Both the position numbers and the translations under genes were made by a program. Below are positions 33,177 through 42,166 of a stretch of 64,000 nt of DNA, one piece after another. The notes below the pieces were generated by a model, which saw nothing but the letters and a program-made list of their open reading frames with translations, did not search any database and had not been told where the DNA came from. The first letter of the stretch is position 1. Each line of letters begins with the position of its first letter. Origin of the DNA: Sporolactobacillus spathodeae (GTDB taxonomy: Bacteria; Bacillota; Bacilli; Bacillales; Sporolactobacillaceae); NCBI RefSeq assembly GCF_016908935.1, contig NZ_JAFBEV010000002.1:124001-188000 (forward strand), given 5' to 3'.

Positions 33177-33566
33177 TCAGACAAATTTACGCAAACTGTA
33201 AATGCCCTTGATTTCTTCCGGAGTCTTGCCGCGCACGAGTAAACAAAAATTCTCATAGCCAATTTCTTGATGCGCCAGCATAAGCTGCTCAAGAGTTTGC
33301 AGACCTTCCGGATGATTATGGATCTTTTCTATCTCACTTTTGTATAAATCGATAATCGACCGTTGAACAAAATGCGGTGCAAAATGACTGGCATAGCTTT
33401 CTTTGCCAAGCATTAAACCGCAAAGATATTCGTATTTAAATTGCAATTGACGTGTAAAATTGACCAAATGCAAAAGACGGTAGAAGGTATTTGGATAATT
33501 TTCCTTAAAAGCCTCAAGGGCTGTTTGGGCGCTTTTGAGATCTTGGATACTGCTGATCATTTTCAT
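33177..33566 (-). CDS. unrecognised 129-aa protein
   Basis: A soluble, mostly helical protein with no membrane segment or signal. It begins MKMISSIQDLKSAQTALEAF and contains YRLLHLVNFTRQLQFKYEYL, then LEQLMLAHQEIGYENFCLLV and RGKTPEEIKGIYSLRKFV. Codon use looks normal and it ends right at a strong shared terminator, so it is very probably a gene. I do not recognise the family; the spaced Tyr/Phe/Leu helices could pack as a bundle. Neighbours give no hint. Confidence 0.65.
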   Translation of the reverse strand: MKMISSIQDLKSAQTALEAFKENYPNTFYRLLHLVNFTRQLQFKYEYLCGLMLGKESYASHFAPHFVQRSIIDLYKSEIEKIHNHPEGLQTLEQLMLAHQEIGYENFCLLVRGKTPEEIKGIYSLRKFV

Positions 33567-34038
33567 CGGACACGCTCCCCGTTGTTGTCACTAATATATC
33601 TTAACACTCAGTGGCGTATTCATACATAAAAAGGTCACACGATTCACGATTGAAAAGGCATCGAAGCCTTACATCATAGAAACGAAAGAAACAAATAATA
33701 AATCAATTGATAAAGCGTCTACTTTTAGATTAGACCTTTTTGATTAGGGTGTAAAATATTCTTTTTGTATGAAACTAATAGCTGATAGGCATAAAACATG
33801 TCGCTCATGGCAAGTGAAGCGCATGCCCTTCTCTAACACACGGCAGCGACAGAATTGAAGTTTTCAGCCATTCATGATATAGTAAAAAAAAATTATAGAA
33901 AATCAGCCAACCTTCAAAATAACATAATATTAACGTTTTGTCAATAGGAAAAACCAAAACATAAAATGCTTGCGAATCAACAATAGAAATCAATGGACGA
34001 TACAGAATACGCGAACATTTTGAAAATAGAGGTGCGGC
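33567..34038. other. 472-bp AT-rich gap before helD
   Basis: No ORF with coding character on either strand. A possible helD promoter TTGTCA (33938-33943), 18 bp, TAAAAT (33962-33967). Nothing else seen. Confidence 0.4.
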
Positions 34039-36366
34039 ATGGACGAGAGAACATATGAGCAGGCTCGGGTTGCTAAAGTACTGGCAATTATTCAAGAAAA
34101 ACTTAATGGTTTGACTGAGAGCAAAGGCCAAGTGACAAAGGGAATTGTCGATCTTCGAAAGAATTTCTGGGAAGATGTAACGGTCAATCTTGATGAAGCG
34201 GACGATGTATACGAGACGCAGGCAAGTATTAAGCAACAGGCGGAACTTTTGTCGGAACGTGAACGGCGGCACGGACAAATGACGCGGCAGGTTAAACTAT
34301 TGTATCGGCTCGGGGATTCGCCTTATTTTGGCCGAATTGATTTTCAAGAAGATGGCGAGTCAACGCATGAGGCTATATACATCGGTATTGGCTCGTTGAT
34401 GGATGCACGCAATGAGAATTTTCTGATCTATGATTGGCGGGCGCCGATTGCCAGCATGTACTATGATTTCGCACCGGGACGGGCATTTTATCAAGCGCTT
34501 GACGGGCAGGTCAGTGGGACGATTCGCTTAAAACGGCAATTCATCATCCGTCAGGGACAGATTAACGGAATGTTTGATACCGGGCTGACGATTGGCGATG
34601 CACTGCTTCAGAAACTGCTCGGCGGCAAAGCAACGTCACAGATGAAATCCATTGTGGCAACGATCCAGAGAGAGCAGAACCAAATTATTCGCAACGAATC
34701 GGATCGATTCCTGATTGTTCAAGGGGCGGCCGGCAGCGGTAAGACATCGGCCGCGCTTCAGCGGGTTGCCTTTCTGCTCTATCGCAACCGCAAGACGCTA
34801 CATTCAGAGAATATGTTGCTTTTTTCACCGAACCCGCTTTTTTCGAGTTTTATCTCTTCCGTTTTGCCAGAATTAGGCGAAGAAAATGTGGTGCAAGCCA
34901 CCTTTAAAGACTTTATTGAGGAGCGGATTGGGCGCGATTTGCAGCTTGAAAATCCTTTCGATCAGACAGAAGCTTTGCTGACCTTACGTGATCCGGAAAG
35001 TTATCGAATGCGCAGCGAAGGAATTCTTTTTAAAGCTTCGCCGGCGTATATTCGTTTGATCGACAATTGGCTCGAGCAATTAAAAGGGGAAGGGATGATT
35101 TTCCGGAATATTGTCTTCCGCGATCAGGTGATTGTTTCCAGTCGGGAAATTGAACGGCGCTTTTATGCCCGCTTTCAGGAACAGCCGATACGTTATCGGT
35201 TGGAGGAAGTGCGTGACTGGCTGCTTCGTCGCGTCGCCGTTTTTGCGAAGAAAGAGCGGCGCAAAGATTGGGTACTTGAAGAAGGCGAACTGCTGGATCA
35301 GGCGGATTACGCGGAAGTTTATGAAAAACTTCAGCAGAAAAAGCAGTTCAGCGAAGAGACGTTTGACGATTATGATCGCGAAGAAGAGATGCTGCGGCGA
35401 ATTGTGATGAACCGGCGGATCAAACCGCTCAGACGCCGGATCAAGCAGCTTGATTTTGTTAACACGCAAAAGATATACAGTGAAATTTTTTACCGAGCGC
35501 AGACACATGAACGCGTGCCGCAAAGCTGGCGATCAATCTGCCAGAATACCCGGATGCGCTTTGAGGAAGGCGATTGCCCATGGGAAGATGCAGTACCTTA
35601 TCTGTATTTGAAAGAAAAAATAAAAGGCAGAAAAGAAAATGACACTATTCGTCACTTAATTATTGATGAAGCCCAGGACTATTCTCCGGTACAGTTGGTC
35701 TATTTGCGCACTGCCTTTCCAAAGAGCAGCATGACGATTCTTGGTGATCACAATCAGACGGTATACGCTCAGAGCTTTGGACAAGATACAATGCTTACCG
35801 AAACCCTTTACCCTGCAGAAAGTGTGCGGAAACTTGTTCTCCTGCGCAGCTATCGATCCACAAAAGAAATCATGGATTTTGCGCGCTGTCTTGTCCCAGA
35901 AGGGGAACAAATTGAACCGTTTGATCGCAGCGGCAAACTGCCAGAACTGATTCACGTGTCAAAGGATCAGCGTCTGGATTGTCTGCTGGCTAAGATCAGC
36001 GAATTAAAAGCGGAGGGTTATGAAACAATCGCTTTAGTTGGTAAGACGATGGCAGAGTGCCGGGATATCTACCGACAACTGGACAGCCGAATTGATGTGA
36101 AACTGATGACGCAGGCGACTTATCAATTCGATAAAGGCCTGATCGTCATCCCGACTTATTTGGCAAAGGGCATTGAGTTTGACGTAGCGATTATTATTGA
36201 TGCTTCGTTGGCTAATTACAGACATGAACAGGAGCGAACGATTTTCTATACGGCCTGTACGCGGGCGATGCATCGGTTGATCATGCTGACAAACGGAGCG
36301 GCAACGCCGTTTCTGAGCGACATCCCTGGAGAGCGCTATATGCGGACGACAGTGGGTGAAGATTAA
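34039..36366 (+). CDS. helD: HelD-type RNA polymerase recycling ATPase (UvrD/Rep superfamily)
   Basis: A 775-residue SF1 helicase-like protein. The N-terminal about 100 residues form a coiled-coil arm (KVLAIIQEKLNGLTESKGQV). Walker A is GAAGSGKTSAALQR (about 228-241). Motif II is HLIIDEAQDYSPVQL; later motifs are TILGDHNQTVYA, LLRSYRST, and YLAKGIEFDVAIIIDASL and YTACTRAMHRL near the end. In Bacillus HelD releases RNA polymerase stalled on DNA using ATP, acting on the transcription machinery rather than unwinding DNA. Length fits B. subtilis HelD (774). Monocistronic. Confidence 0.88.
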   Translation: MDERTYEQARVAKVLAIIQEKLNGLTESKGQVTKGIVDLRKNFWEDVTVNLDEADDVYETQASIKQQAELLSERERRHGQMTRQVKLLYRLGDSPYFGRIDFQEDGESTHEAIYIGIGSLMDARNENFLIYDWRAPIASMYYDFAPGRAFYQALDGQVSGTIRLKRQFIIRQGQINGMFDTGLTIGDALLQKLLGGKATSQMKSIVATIQREQNQIIRNESDRFLIVQGAAGSGKTSAALQRVAFLLYRNRKTLHSENMLLFSPNPLFSSFISSVLPELGEENVVQATFKDFIEERIGRDLQLENPFDQTEALLTLRDPESYRMRSEGILFKASPAYIRLIDNWLEQLKGEGMIFRNIVFRDQVIVSSREIERRFYARFQEQPIRYRLEEVRDWLLRRVAVFAKKERRKDWVLEEGELLDQADYAEVYEKLQQKKQFSEETFDDYDREEEMLRRIVMNRRIKPLRRRIKQLDFVNTQKIYSEIFYRAQTHERVPQSWRSICQNTRMRFEEGDCPWEDAVPYLYLKEKIKGRKENDTIRHLIIDEAQDYSPVQLVYLRTAFPKSSMTILGDHNQTVYAQSFGQDTMLTETLYPAESVRKLVLLRSYRSTKEIMDFARCLVPEGEQIEPFDRSGKLPELIHVSKDQRLDCLLAKISELKAEGYETIALVGKTMAECRDIYRQLDSRIDVKLMTQATYQFDKGLIVIPTYLAKGIEFDVAIIIDASLANYRHEQERTIFYTACTRAMHRLIMLTNGAATPFLSDIPGERYMRTTVGED

Positions 36367-36433
36367 GCGGTACGAGTAAAAAATCAGCAAGAACACAAAG
36401 CGACTCGGGTGGACAGATAGGAGCGACATTTTT

Positions 36434-37351
36434 TTGAGAAAAGGATATGTGATTAGTTTTCTTGTCCTGGCGAATTTATTTTGGGCGGGAAATTATATTT
36501 TTGGTAAATATGTGGTGGCAGAGCTCTCTCCGCTGCAGATGACTTTTATCCGTTGGTTAATTGCTGTAGCCATTCTGTTTCCTTTGGCACACTGGATTGA
36601 AAAGCCAAATTGGCGTGCAGTATGGAAGCATTGGAAAATGCTGTTTCTTTTGGCGCTGCTTGGCATTCTCGGCTATAATATGCTGCTTTATGAGGCACTT
36701 CGTTTCACAACGTCGGTGAACGCGGCGCTTGTCAATTCCATTAATCCAGCGCTGATTGCCGTTTTTGCCATCTGGTTGCTGAAGGAAAAGCTTTCACTGA
36801 TGAATGGTTTTGGACTTTTAATTTCACTGGTTGGCGTCTTGCTTGTTTTAACACGCGGTCAGCTGCTGCAAGTCTTTCAGAACGACTATAACCGTGGTGA
36901 CTTACTGATGATCGCCGCCATTTCGGTCTGGACAGCCTATACGCTGCTGAATAAACGGTTGGGAGGGTTGCCGACGATTGCTTGCACTGCTGTATCTGCC
37001 TTGTTGGGATTAATTGCCGCGTTTCCATTCTTCTTAGCCTCAGGATTCTCCTATCCGCTCAGCCCGATGGCAGGAGCGGGTATTCTATATATTGCCTTGT
37101 TCCCATCCGTGTGTTCTTTTGTTTTCTGGAATATCGCCACACAGCACGTTGGAGCGAGTCGTGCAGGTATCTTTCTCAATTTGTTGACTGTTTTTACCGC
37201 TGTGCTTAGTCTCTTACTTGGTAATCCAATGACAGCGGCTCAAATTGCAGGTGGACTGCTTGTGATTGTCGGCGTTATATTGACGAATACAAAGAAGCGA
37301 CACCACCTGCCCGCCATCAGTGAGTCCGCAAAGCGTTTCGTCAGCAAATAA
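36434..37351 (+). CDS. EamA/DMT-family transporter
   Basis: A 305-residue protein with ten membrane segments in two EamA repeats, starting at TTG 36434 (AGGAG at about 36418). Repeat 1 begins FLVLANLFWAGNYIFGKYVV and contains PLQMTFIRWLIA; repeat 2 begins GDLLMIAAISVWTAYTLLNK and ends with the Gly-rich GNPMTAAQIAGGLLVIVGVI. YEALRFTTSVNAALVNSINP is the usual family sequence. Members export metabolites such as amino acids; substrate unknown here. Terminator behind it. Confidence 0.85.
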   Translation: MRKGYVISFLVLANLFWAGNYIFGKYVVAELSPLQMTFIRWLIAVAILFPLAHWIEKPNWRAVWKHWKMLFLLALLGILGYNMLLYEALRFTTSVNAALVNSINPALIAVFAIWLLKEKLSLMNGFGLLISLVGVLLVLTRGQLLQVFQNDYNRGDLLMIAAISVWTAYTLLNKRLGGLPTIACTAVSALLGLIAAFPFFLASGFSYPLSPMAGAGILYIALFPSVCSFVFWNIATQHVGASRAGIFLNLLTVFTAVLSLLLGNPMTAAQIAGGLLVIVGVILTNTKKRHHLPAISESAKRFVSK

Positions 37352-37353
37352 GG

Positions 37354-37377
37354 ATCGGACATCGTCCGGTTTTTTTT
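37354..37377 (+). terminator. terminator of the EamA gene
   Basis: CGGAC / GTCCG stem with 3-nt loop, then GTTTTTTTT. Confidence 0.75.
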
Positions 37378-37381
37378 GCAT

Positions 37382-40300
37382 TCAATCGGGCAGAAGCATG
37401 GAAAAAGTTGTCCCTTTTCCAAACGTGCTGCTGATTTGCAGCTCTGTGCCATAAAAGTGTTTAAGCCGGCTGTGGACATTGTTCAACCCGACGCTTCGGC
37501 TGTTCTTTTCCGTTAAAATGGTCTGGACTTGTTCGGGCTTCATGCCGACACCGTTGTCGGAAACACGAATCCAATAGCCCTTATCGGTGTGCCTCGCGGT
37601 CAGCGTGATTAGGCCGCCCTTTTTCTTTTTACCAATGCCATGCTGTACTGCGTTTTCTATCAGGGGCTGGATCAGGAGCGGTGGCATCTGAAAATCAAGA
37701 TTTTCCTCAATAGTATAATGCACATGGATTCGGTCGCCAAAGCGGAATTGTTCAATGGCCAGATAGGCTTTAACAAGTGAGAGTTCTTTCCGAAATGAAA
37801 TCAGCGAATGCGTATTTTGAAAATCAAAACTGCTACGCAGATAGGCAGCGAATTGTCCAGTCATTTCTCGGGCTTGTTCGATATCCTCATAGCTCAGAGC
37901 AATTATTGAATTCAAAACATTGTAAAGAAAATGCGGCTTGATTTGGGATTGCAGGAAGGCGACTTCCATATTTGTCGCCTGCTGTGCCGCCTCTTTCATC
38001 ATAATCAGGCCACGAATCCGCGCCGATAATTCCGAGAAATTATAAGGCTTCTGCAGAATATCATTGGCGCCGGCACGTAAAGCCAAATGTTTTTCTTCAT
38101 TGACTATGGCGGCTGTCAGCATCAAAATCGGCAGCTCGCTCGGTCCGTAATTTTTTCGCACAGCCCCGCAGACCTCAAAACCGGATTTACCCGGCATCAT
38201 CAAATCGAGAATGATGAGATCCAGAGCACGTTCGGAAATCATCTGCAACGCTTCGTCACCATTTTTCACAGCGATCACATTGTACGGAATGGCCTCTAAC
38301 GTGTGAACCAAAATGTTGAGATTATCCAAATCGTCATCGGCTATGAGAATAAACGGCGCGTTTACGTGACGCGAAAAATAGGGTGTCACCAAAGTAGAAA
38401 CAGGTTCGGGATCGATAGTCACGTTTTGTGTAGGCTGTATCGATGATAACGCGGTTGCGTCGGCAAGCGGCAAGGAGAAAATGAAGGTTGATCCTGTCCC
38501 GACCTCGGAAACAACCCGTAAATCGCCACCTTGCAATTCAGCAAGCTGCTGAACAATAGCCAGTCCAAGACCAACCCCTTCACTCTGATTCCAATGCCCT
38601 CTTTTGTAAGGATTGAAAATATTTTTTAACTCAGAAGGCGGAATGCCGATTCCGCTGTCTTGAATAGAAATGTCAATCTTTTGACCGTTTCGCCGTGCAC
38701 GAATGACAACTTCTCCTTTTTGTGTATATTTAAAGGCATTGTCCATTAGATTATTTATAATTTGGCGCACGCGAACTTCATCAGCCCAAACGAGTGGGAG
38801 CGATTCAGGAACAGCGTTTCGCAACGCTAAATGTTTTTGCTCAGCAAGCATCTTGAAAAACGGGAACTCCATTTCGAATAACGTGTGGATATCAAGTGGC
38901 GTTTTTTTGATCGGTAAGACACCATGTTTCATTTTTTCAAGATCAAGTATGTCGTTAATCAGATTGGACAGACGGTAGCCGATCCGTGTGATTAACTGCA
39001 ATTTATCACGTTCTTCATCAATCGTCTGGCTGGATGGGCCATTCAGCATATTCTGGACGATATTAATCATTCCATTTAGCGGTGTGCGAAACTCATGGGA
39101 TGTGCGGCTAATAAATTGATCTTTCATGTGGTCGGCCTGAAGTAGTTCCTGACTCAGTGCCTCATTGTGTTTAAAGGCATTAGCAAATTGCTGGGACAGC
39201 ATAAGCGCAATGGCAAGTAGAAAAAGGAGTGACGAAGCAGTAAAAAGTGGATAGATTGGCAAGGCGCTATAAGTGGAAATGGACGCGAAGAGAACGAATA
39301 CGCCCATTGCGGCGACGGCTATCGATAAATACAGACTGCTTTCCGTTTTATTAACGATGGCTAACACAAAGATGAATGAAGCGTAGCCAACGACAAGCAG
39401 CGACAAAAAGGTGTGCAGAATCGTGGTTGTTGGTGTCAAGATATCCATGCTCGATTGGTTCATATCCAAAAGATCGAGTAGAAACGTTAGTGTGGAAAGA
39501 ATGATTCCAGAATAAATGACTTTTTTCGACACAAACAGTTTGTAACGATTTAGCAAGAAAAGGAAGACACAAATACCGGGAACAAGTGATGAGAGCGATT
39601 CAATAACGATGAGTGCGTTTAATGATAGGTTCGGGAATAAAAGATAGATTATTTTGCCTGAACTACTCCAAGAGATGAGCAGAGACAGGGAAAGGCATAA
39701 GATGGAAAAGATCAGCACATGGCGATCTTTTTTTCGTTGAAAAAAGTAGCCGAGGAAATAGAGCCCCATGATTAGAAAGGCAACAATCATAAACAGATCA
39801 TTAAATAAAACGATGTCATGTTGCCGGGTAATCTGTTGCGCCGTGCCCAGTGTGAGCGGCTTAGCAATACCCCAGCTAGAAGATCCAGTTGCACGTGAAA
39901 ATTGGACAACTAATTCGTTCATTCCTTTATGGATCGGGAAATAGGCGGTATACGGACGAAGTGAGGTATGCTTTTCCGTGGCTGCAGAAGGGATACCGCT
40001 CTGGCCGATCAGCTGACCGTTCAGAAAGATTTTATTTGCGCTGTAAAGGGTTGCCGTCTGGATACCGAAAACCCCATCCTGTTTTGAATGAATCAATAAT
40101 CGGTATGTGCCCTTATTTAAGAATTCGGTCTTTGCGATCGGAAGTGCGACTGATGGCGTGGGAACCGTCGTAAAGACTTGATCTGTTTCCTTGCCCGCCT
40201 GGATCATCTGTGGTGTAAGCAACTGATTTGGATAGAGACGCCATTCGCCATTTAAGAGGACCGTCCCGTCATTTTCAAAATTCCAGTGGATCAAATCGAG

Positions 40301-40417
40301 ACGACCTTCTTTTGCCTCGGGTCCGCGGTATGCGGAATAATGTGTCCAAGAAATAAAAATCAAAAAAAGTCCCGTGTAACAAGCAAGAATGGCAATCCAC
40401 ACGCGTAGGCGACGCAT
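37382..40417 (-). CDS. 7TM-DISM hybrid sensor kinase with two histidine-kinase modules
   Basis: A 1011-residue membrane sensor. Order: one N-terminal helix; an extracytoplasmic jelly-roll DISM-like domain (about 45-200, FLNGQLIGQSG); seven membrane helices (about 205-405); HisKA with His441 in SRTSHEFRTPLNGM; HATPase (NLMDNAFKYT, DSGIGI, GVGLGLA); a receiver with Asp738 (LIILDLMMPGKSG) and Lys790; then a LytS-type His_kinase with His829 (QSQIKPHFLYNVLNSI) and a second HATPase (IENAVQHGIG, DNGVGM). All key residues of both kinases are intact. It diverges from the SARP-like regulator gene, its likely partner. Signal unknown; DISM domains suggest carbohydrate or wall ligands. Confidence 0.9.
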   Translation of the reverse strand: MRRLRVWIAILACYTGLFLIFISWTHYSAYRGPEAKEGRLDLIHWNFENDGTVLLNGEWRLYPNQLLTPQMIQAGKETDQVFTTVPTPSVALPIAKTEFLNKGTYRLLIHSKQDGVFGIQTATLYSANKIFLNGQLIGQSGIPSAATEKHTSLRPYTAYFPIHKGMNELVVQFSRATGSSSWGIAKPLTLGTAQQITRQHDIVLFNDLFMIVAFLIMGLYFLGYFFQRKKDRHVLIFSILCLSLSLLISWSSSGKIIYLLFPNLSLNALIVIESLSSLVPGICVFLFLLNRYKLFVSKKVIYSGIILSTLTFLLDLLDMNQSSMDILTPTTTILHTFLSLLVVGYASFIFVLAIVNKTESSLYLSIAVAAMGVFVLFASISTYSALPIYPLFTASSLLFLLAIALMLSQQFANAFKHNEALSQELLQADHMKDQFISRTSHEFRTPLNGMINIVQNMLNGPSSQTIDEERDKLQLITRIGYRLSNLINDILDLEKMKHGVLPIKKTPLDIHTLFEMEFPFFKMLAEQKHLALRNAVPESLPLVWADEVRVRQIINNLMDNAFKYTQKGEVVIRARRNGQKIDISIQDSGIGIPPSELKNIFNPYKRGHWNQSEGVGLGLAIVQQLAELQGGDLRVVSEVGTGSTFIFSLPLADATALSSIQPTQNVTIDPEPVSTLVTPYFSRHVNAPFILIADDDLDNLNILVHTLEAIPYNVIAVKNGDEALQMISERALDLIILDLMMPGKSGFEVCGAVRKNYGPSELPILMLTAAIVNEEKHLALRAGANDILQKPYNFSELSARIRGLIMMKEAAQQATNMEVAFLQSQIKPHFLYNVLNSIIALSYEDIEQAREMTGQFAAYLRSSFDFQNTHSLISFRKELSLVKAYLAIEQFRFGDRIHVHYTIEENLDFQMPPLLIQPLIENAVQHGIGKKKKGGLITLTARHTDKGYWIRVSDNGVGMKPEQVQTILTEKNSRSVGLNNVHSRLKHFYGTELQISSTFGKGTTFSMLLPD

Positions 40418-40573
40418 CTACTTCAACTCCCAAACCAAAAAAGATATCTGTCTGATGCCCATTCTATCAGTTCATAGACGTTTCTAAAAGACAAGGCAGA
40501 GCGAAAATGAGTGATTCCTGAGAGGGCAAATGACCGATCAACGTATCTGATCAATGCTATACTGAAAGTATTT

Positions 40574-40742
40574 ATAAAGAGATAAGAAAGTTTTTCGCAC
40601 AAAAATGCAGCGAGGTGCGCTGGCGCCTTGCGGGAAAAGCGAGCCAAGTGAGACCCTGTCTGAGGAGACGCGCGGCACCCGCGGCGAGCAGCCGAAGCGC
40701 AATTGTAAAAAAGTACTTGGCTATGCCAAGTTTTTCTGAGGC
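40574..40742 (+). repeat. long copy of the dispersed repeat between kinase and regulator genes
   Basis: AAAGAGATAAGAAAG, CGCACAAAAATGCAGCGAGG, GCCTTGCGGGAAAAGCGAGC, CCCGCGGCGAGCAGCCG and a perfect hairpin tail TACTTGGCTATGCCAAGTTT. It lies 46 nt before the regulator start, so the promoter of that gene may be inside or just after the repeat. Confidence 0.75.
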
Positions 40743-40788
40743 GTATACAAGTTTACAAAAGGAATTCTCTGGGAAGGTGTGTCGGCTG

Positions 40789-41859
40789 ATGAAGGCATTC
40801 GTTGTCGATGATGAAGCATTAGCATGCAAGCAACTGCAGTTGATGCTTCAAAATACAGGGGCATTTGATGAGATTCAAACCTTTCAAGATCCAGAACAGG
40901 CGCTTTCTGAAGCGGCAAAAGATCCGATTGATGCAGCTTTTCTAGATATTGAAATGCCTGAAATAAATGGCATCGAATTAGCTGAAGCGCTTCAGAGAAC
41001 ATCCGATTCGATACATATTGTATTTACAACGGCCTATAACGAGTACGCCGTTAAAGCCTTTGAACTGAATGCCGTCGATTATCTTTTAAAACCAATAATG
41101 AAAGGCCGCCTAGACGAGGCAGTCCGTCGTCTGCTAAAGGATTGGGAGACAAAGCGGGTCGAACAACAACAGGAGCCGCGCCAATTCGGTATTGAATGTT
41201 TCGGAAGTCTGAAATTCTACCAGATTATTAATGAACGAAAAGCCTATTTACCGGTTAAATGGCGAACGAATAAAGCGCGTGAAGTTTATGCGTATTTGCT
41301 TAGCGCGCACGATCACTATGTCAGTAAAGATATGCTGATGGAGCGCTTCTGGTCGAATTCGGACCCTGAAAAAGTGAGTACACAGCTCTATACGACGATT
41401 TATCAGATTCGTAAGATGATGGAGCAAATGCCTTTCCATCATCACATTGTGAAGAATGACCTCGGCTACTCAATTAATCTTGAGGAAACGCCAATCGATT
41501 GTGAAGAATGGGAGCAAGAACTAAGGCATCTCCCCGAAATTAACCCAACAACATACCAGCGTCACCTGCAGAACCTTATGAACTATCAAGGCCATTATCT
41601 CGGTGAATATGATTATCCTTGGGCGGAATTGGAACGGATCCGCCTTGCTCAATTATGGCTGAATCAGGGCTATGCGTTGATACGTTTTTTGATGGGAGAA
41701 CAGCGGTACGTTGAGGCGATTGATATTTGCCACCGAATCGAACGTATTGAACCAGAAGATGATCGCAATATGAAATATTTATTGCAACTCTATAATAAAA
41801 CGGGAAATGTGAGTGGCGCGATTCGCGTTTACGCAAAATATAGGCAATACAGCCGTTAA
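40789..41859 (+). CDS. SARP-like response regulator (REC - winged helix - BTAD)
   Basis: A 356-residue regulator from ATG 40789 (GGAAGGTG 10 nt upstream; the longer ORF runs back into the repeat and is rejected). The receiver (1-120) has the acidic pair VDDEA, the phospho-acceptor in AAFLDIEMPEINGIELA and the Lys in YLLKPIMKGRLDEA. The middle is an OmpR/SARP-type winged helix (TNKAREVYAYLLSAHDHYVS, STQLYTTIYQIRKMMEQMPF). The C-terminus is a helical BTAD/TPR-like domain (LWLNQGYALIRFLMGEQRYV). Such regulators are partners of 7TM-DISM kinases in Bacillales, consistent with the divergent kinase gene. Target genes are not known; the adhesin follows directly. Confidence 0.87.
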   Translation: MKAFVVDDEALACKQLQLMLQNTGAFDEIQTFQDPEQALSEAAKDPIDAAFLDIEMPEINGIELAEALQRTSDSIHIVFTTAYNEYAVKAFELNAVDYLLKPIMKGRLDEAVRRLLKDWETKRVEQQQEPRQFGIECFGSLKFYQIINERKAYLPVKWRTNKAREVYAYLLSAHDHYVSKDMLMERFWSNSDPEKVSTQLYTTIYQIRKMMEQMPFHHHIVKNDLGYSINLEETPIDCEEWEQELRHLPEINPTTYQRHLQNLMNYQGHYLGEYDYPWAELERIRLAQLWLNQGYALIRFLMGEQRYVEAIDICHRIERIEPEDDRNMKYLLQLYNKTGNVSGAIRVYAKYRQYSR

Positions 41860-41902
41860 TGGAGAGTTTGGATCACCTTAAATGAATCGCATAAAAGCAT
41901 TT

Positions 41903-41940
41903 AGACCTTACATCAGTCAGGCGTAAGGCCTATTTTTTTT
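41903..41940 (+). terminator. terminator of the response regulator gene
   Basis: AGACCTTAC / GTAAGGCCT (one A-C mismatch) with 11-nt loop and T8. Confidence 0.75.
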
Positions 41941-42166
41941 GCACGAATTTTGTCCGACAATTTTGACTCTGTGATGCCAGTTACGAAAAGTGGTCAAGTA
42001 ACGACAAAATAAAACAAATTTTAGGAAATGTTCAGAAATTGTCCAGTTCCTTTTTTTACACTTTATTTTGAGAAAAGTCTAAAGACGTGCATAAATCGTC
42101 ATGTCACTCATATAAACCAGCATTTTATCTAGTTAGCGGTGAATCGATCACAAGGAGGGAAGAAGC
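41941..42166 (+). promoter_or_regulatory. adhesin upstream region with direct repeats
   Basis: AATTTTGTC at 41946-41954 and AATTTTGAC at 41959-41967 are direct repeats 13 bp apart. SARP-type proteins are known to bind direct repeats. No clear -35/-10 was chosen; the ribosome site AAGGAGGG is at 42153-42160. Confidence 0.35.

Noticed and set aside
33805-34278. 157-aa minus-strand ORF upstream of and into helD
   Set aside because: Overlaps the HelD N-terminus in antisense, no ribosome site, low-complexity hydrophobic translation.
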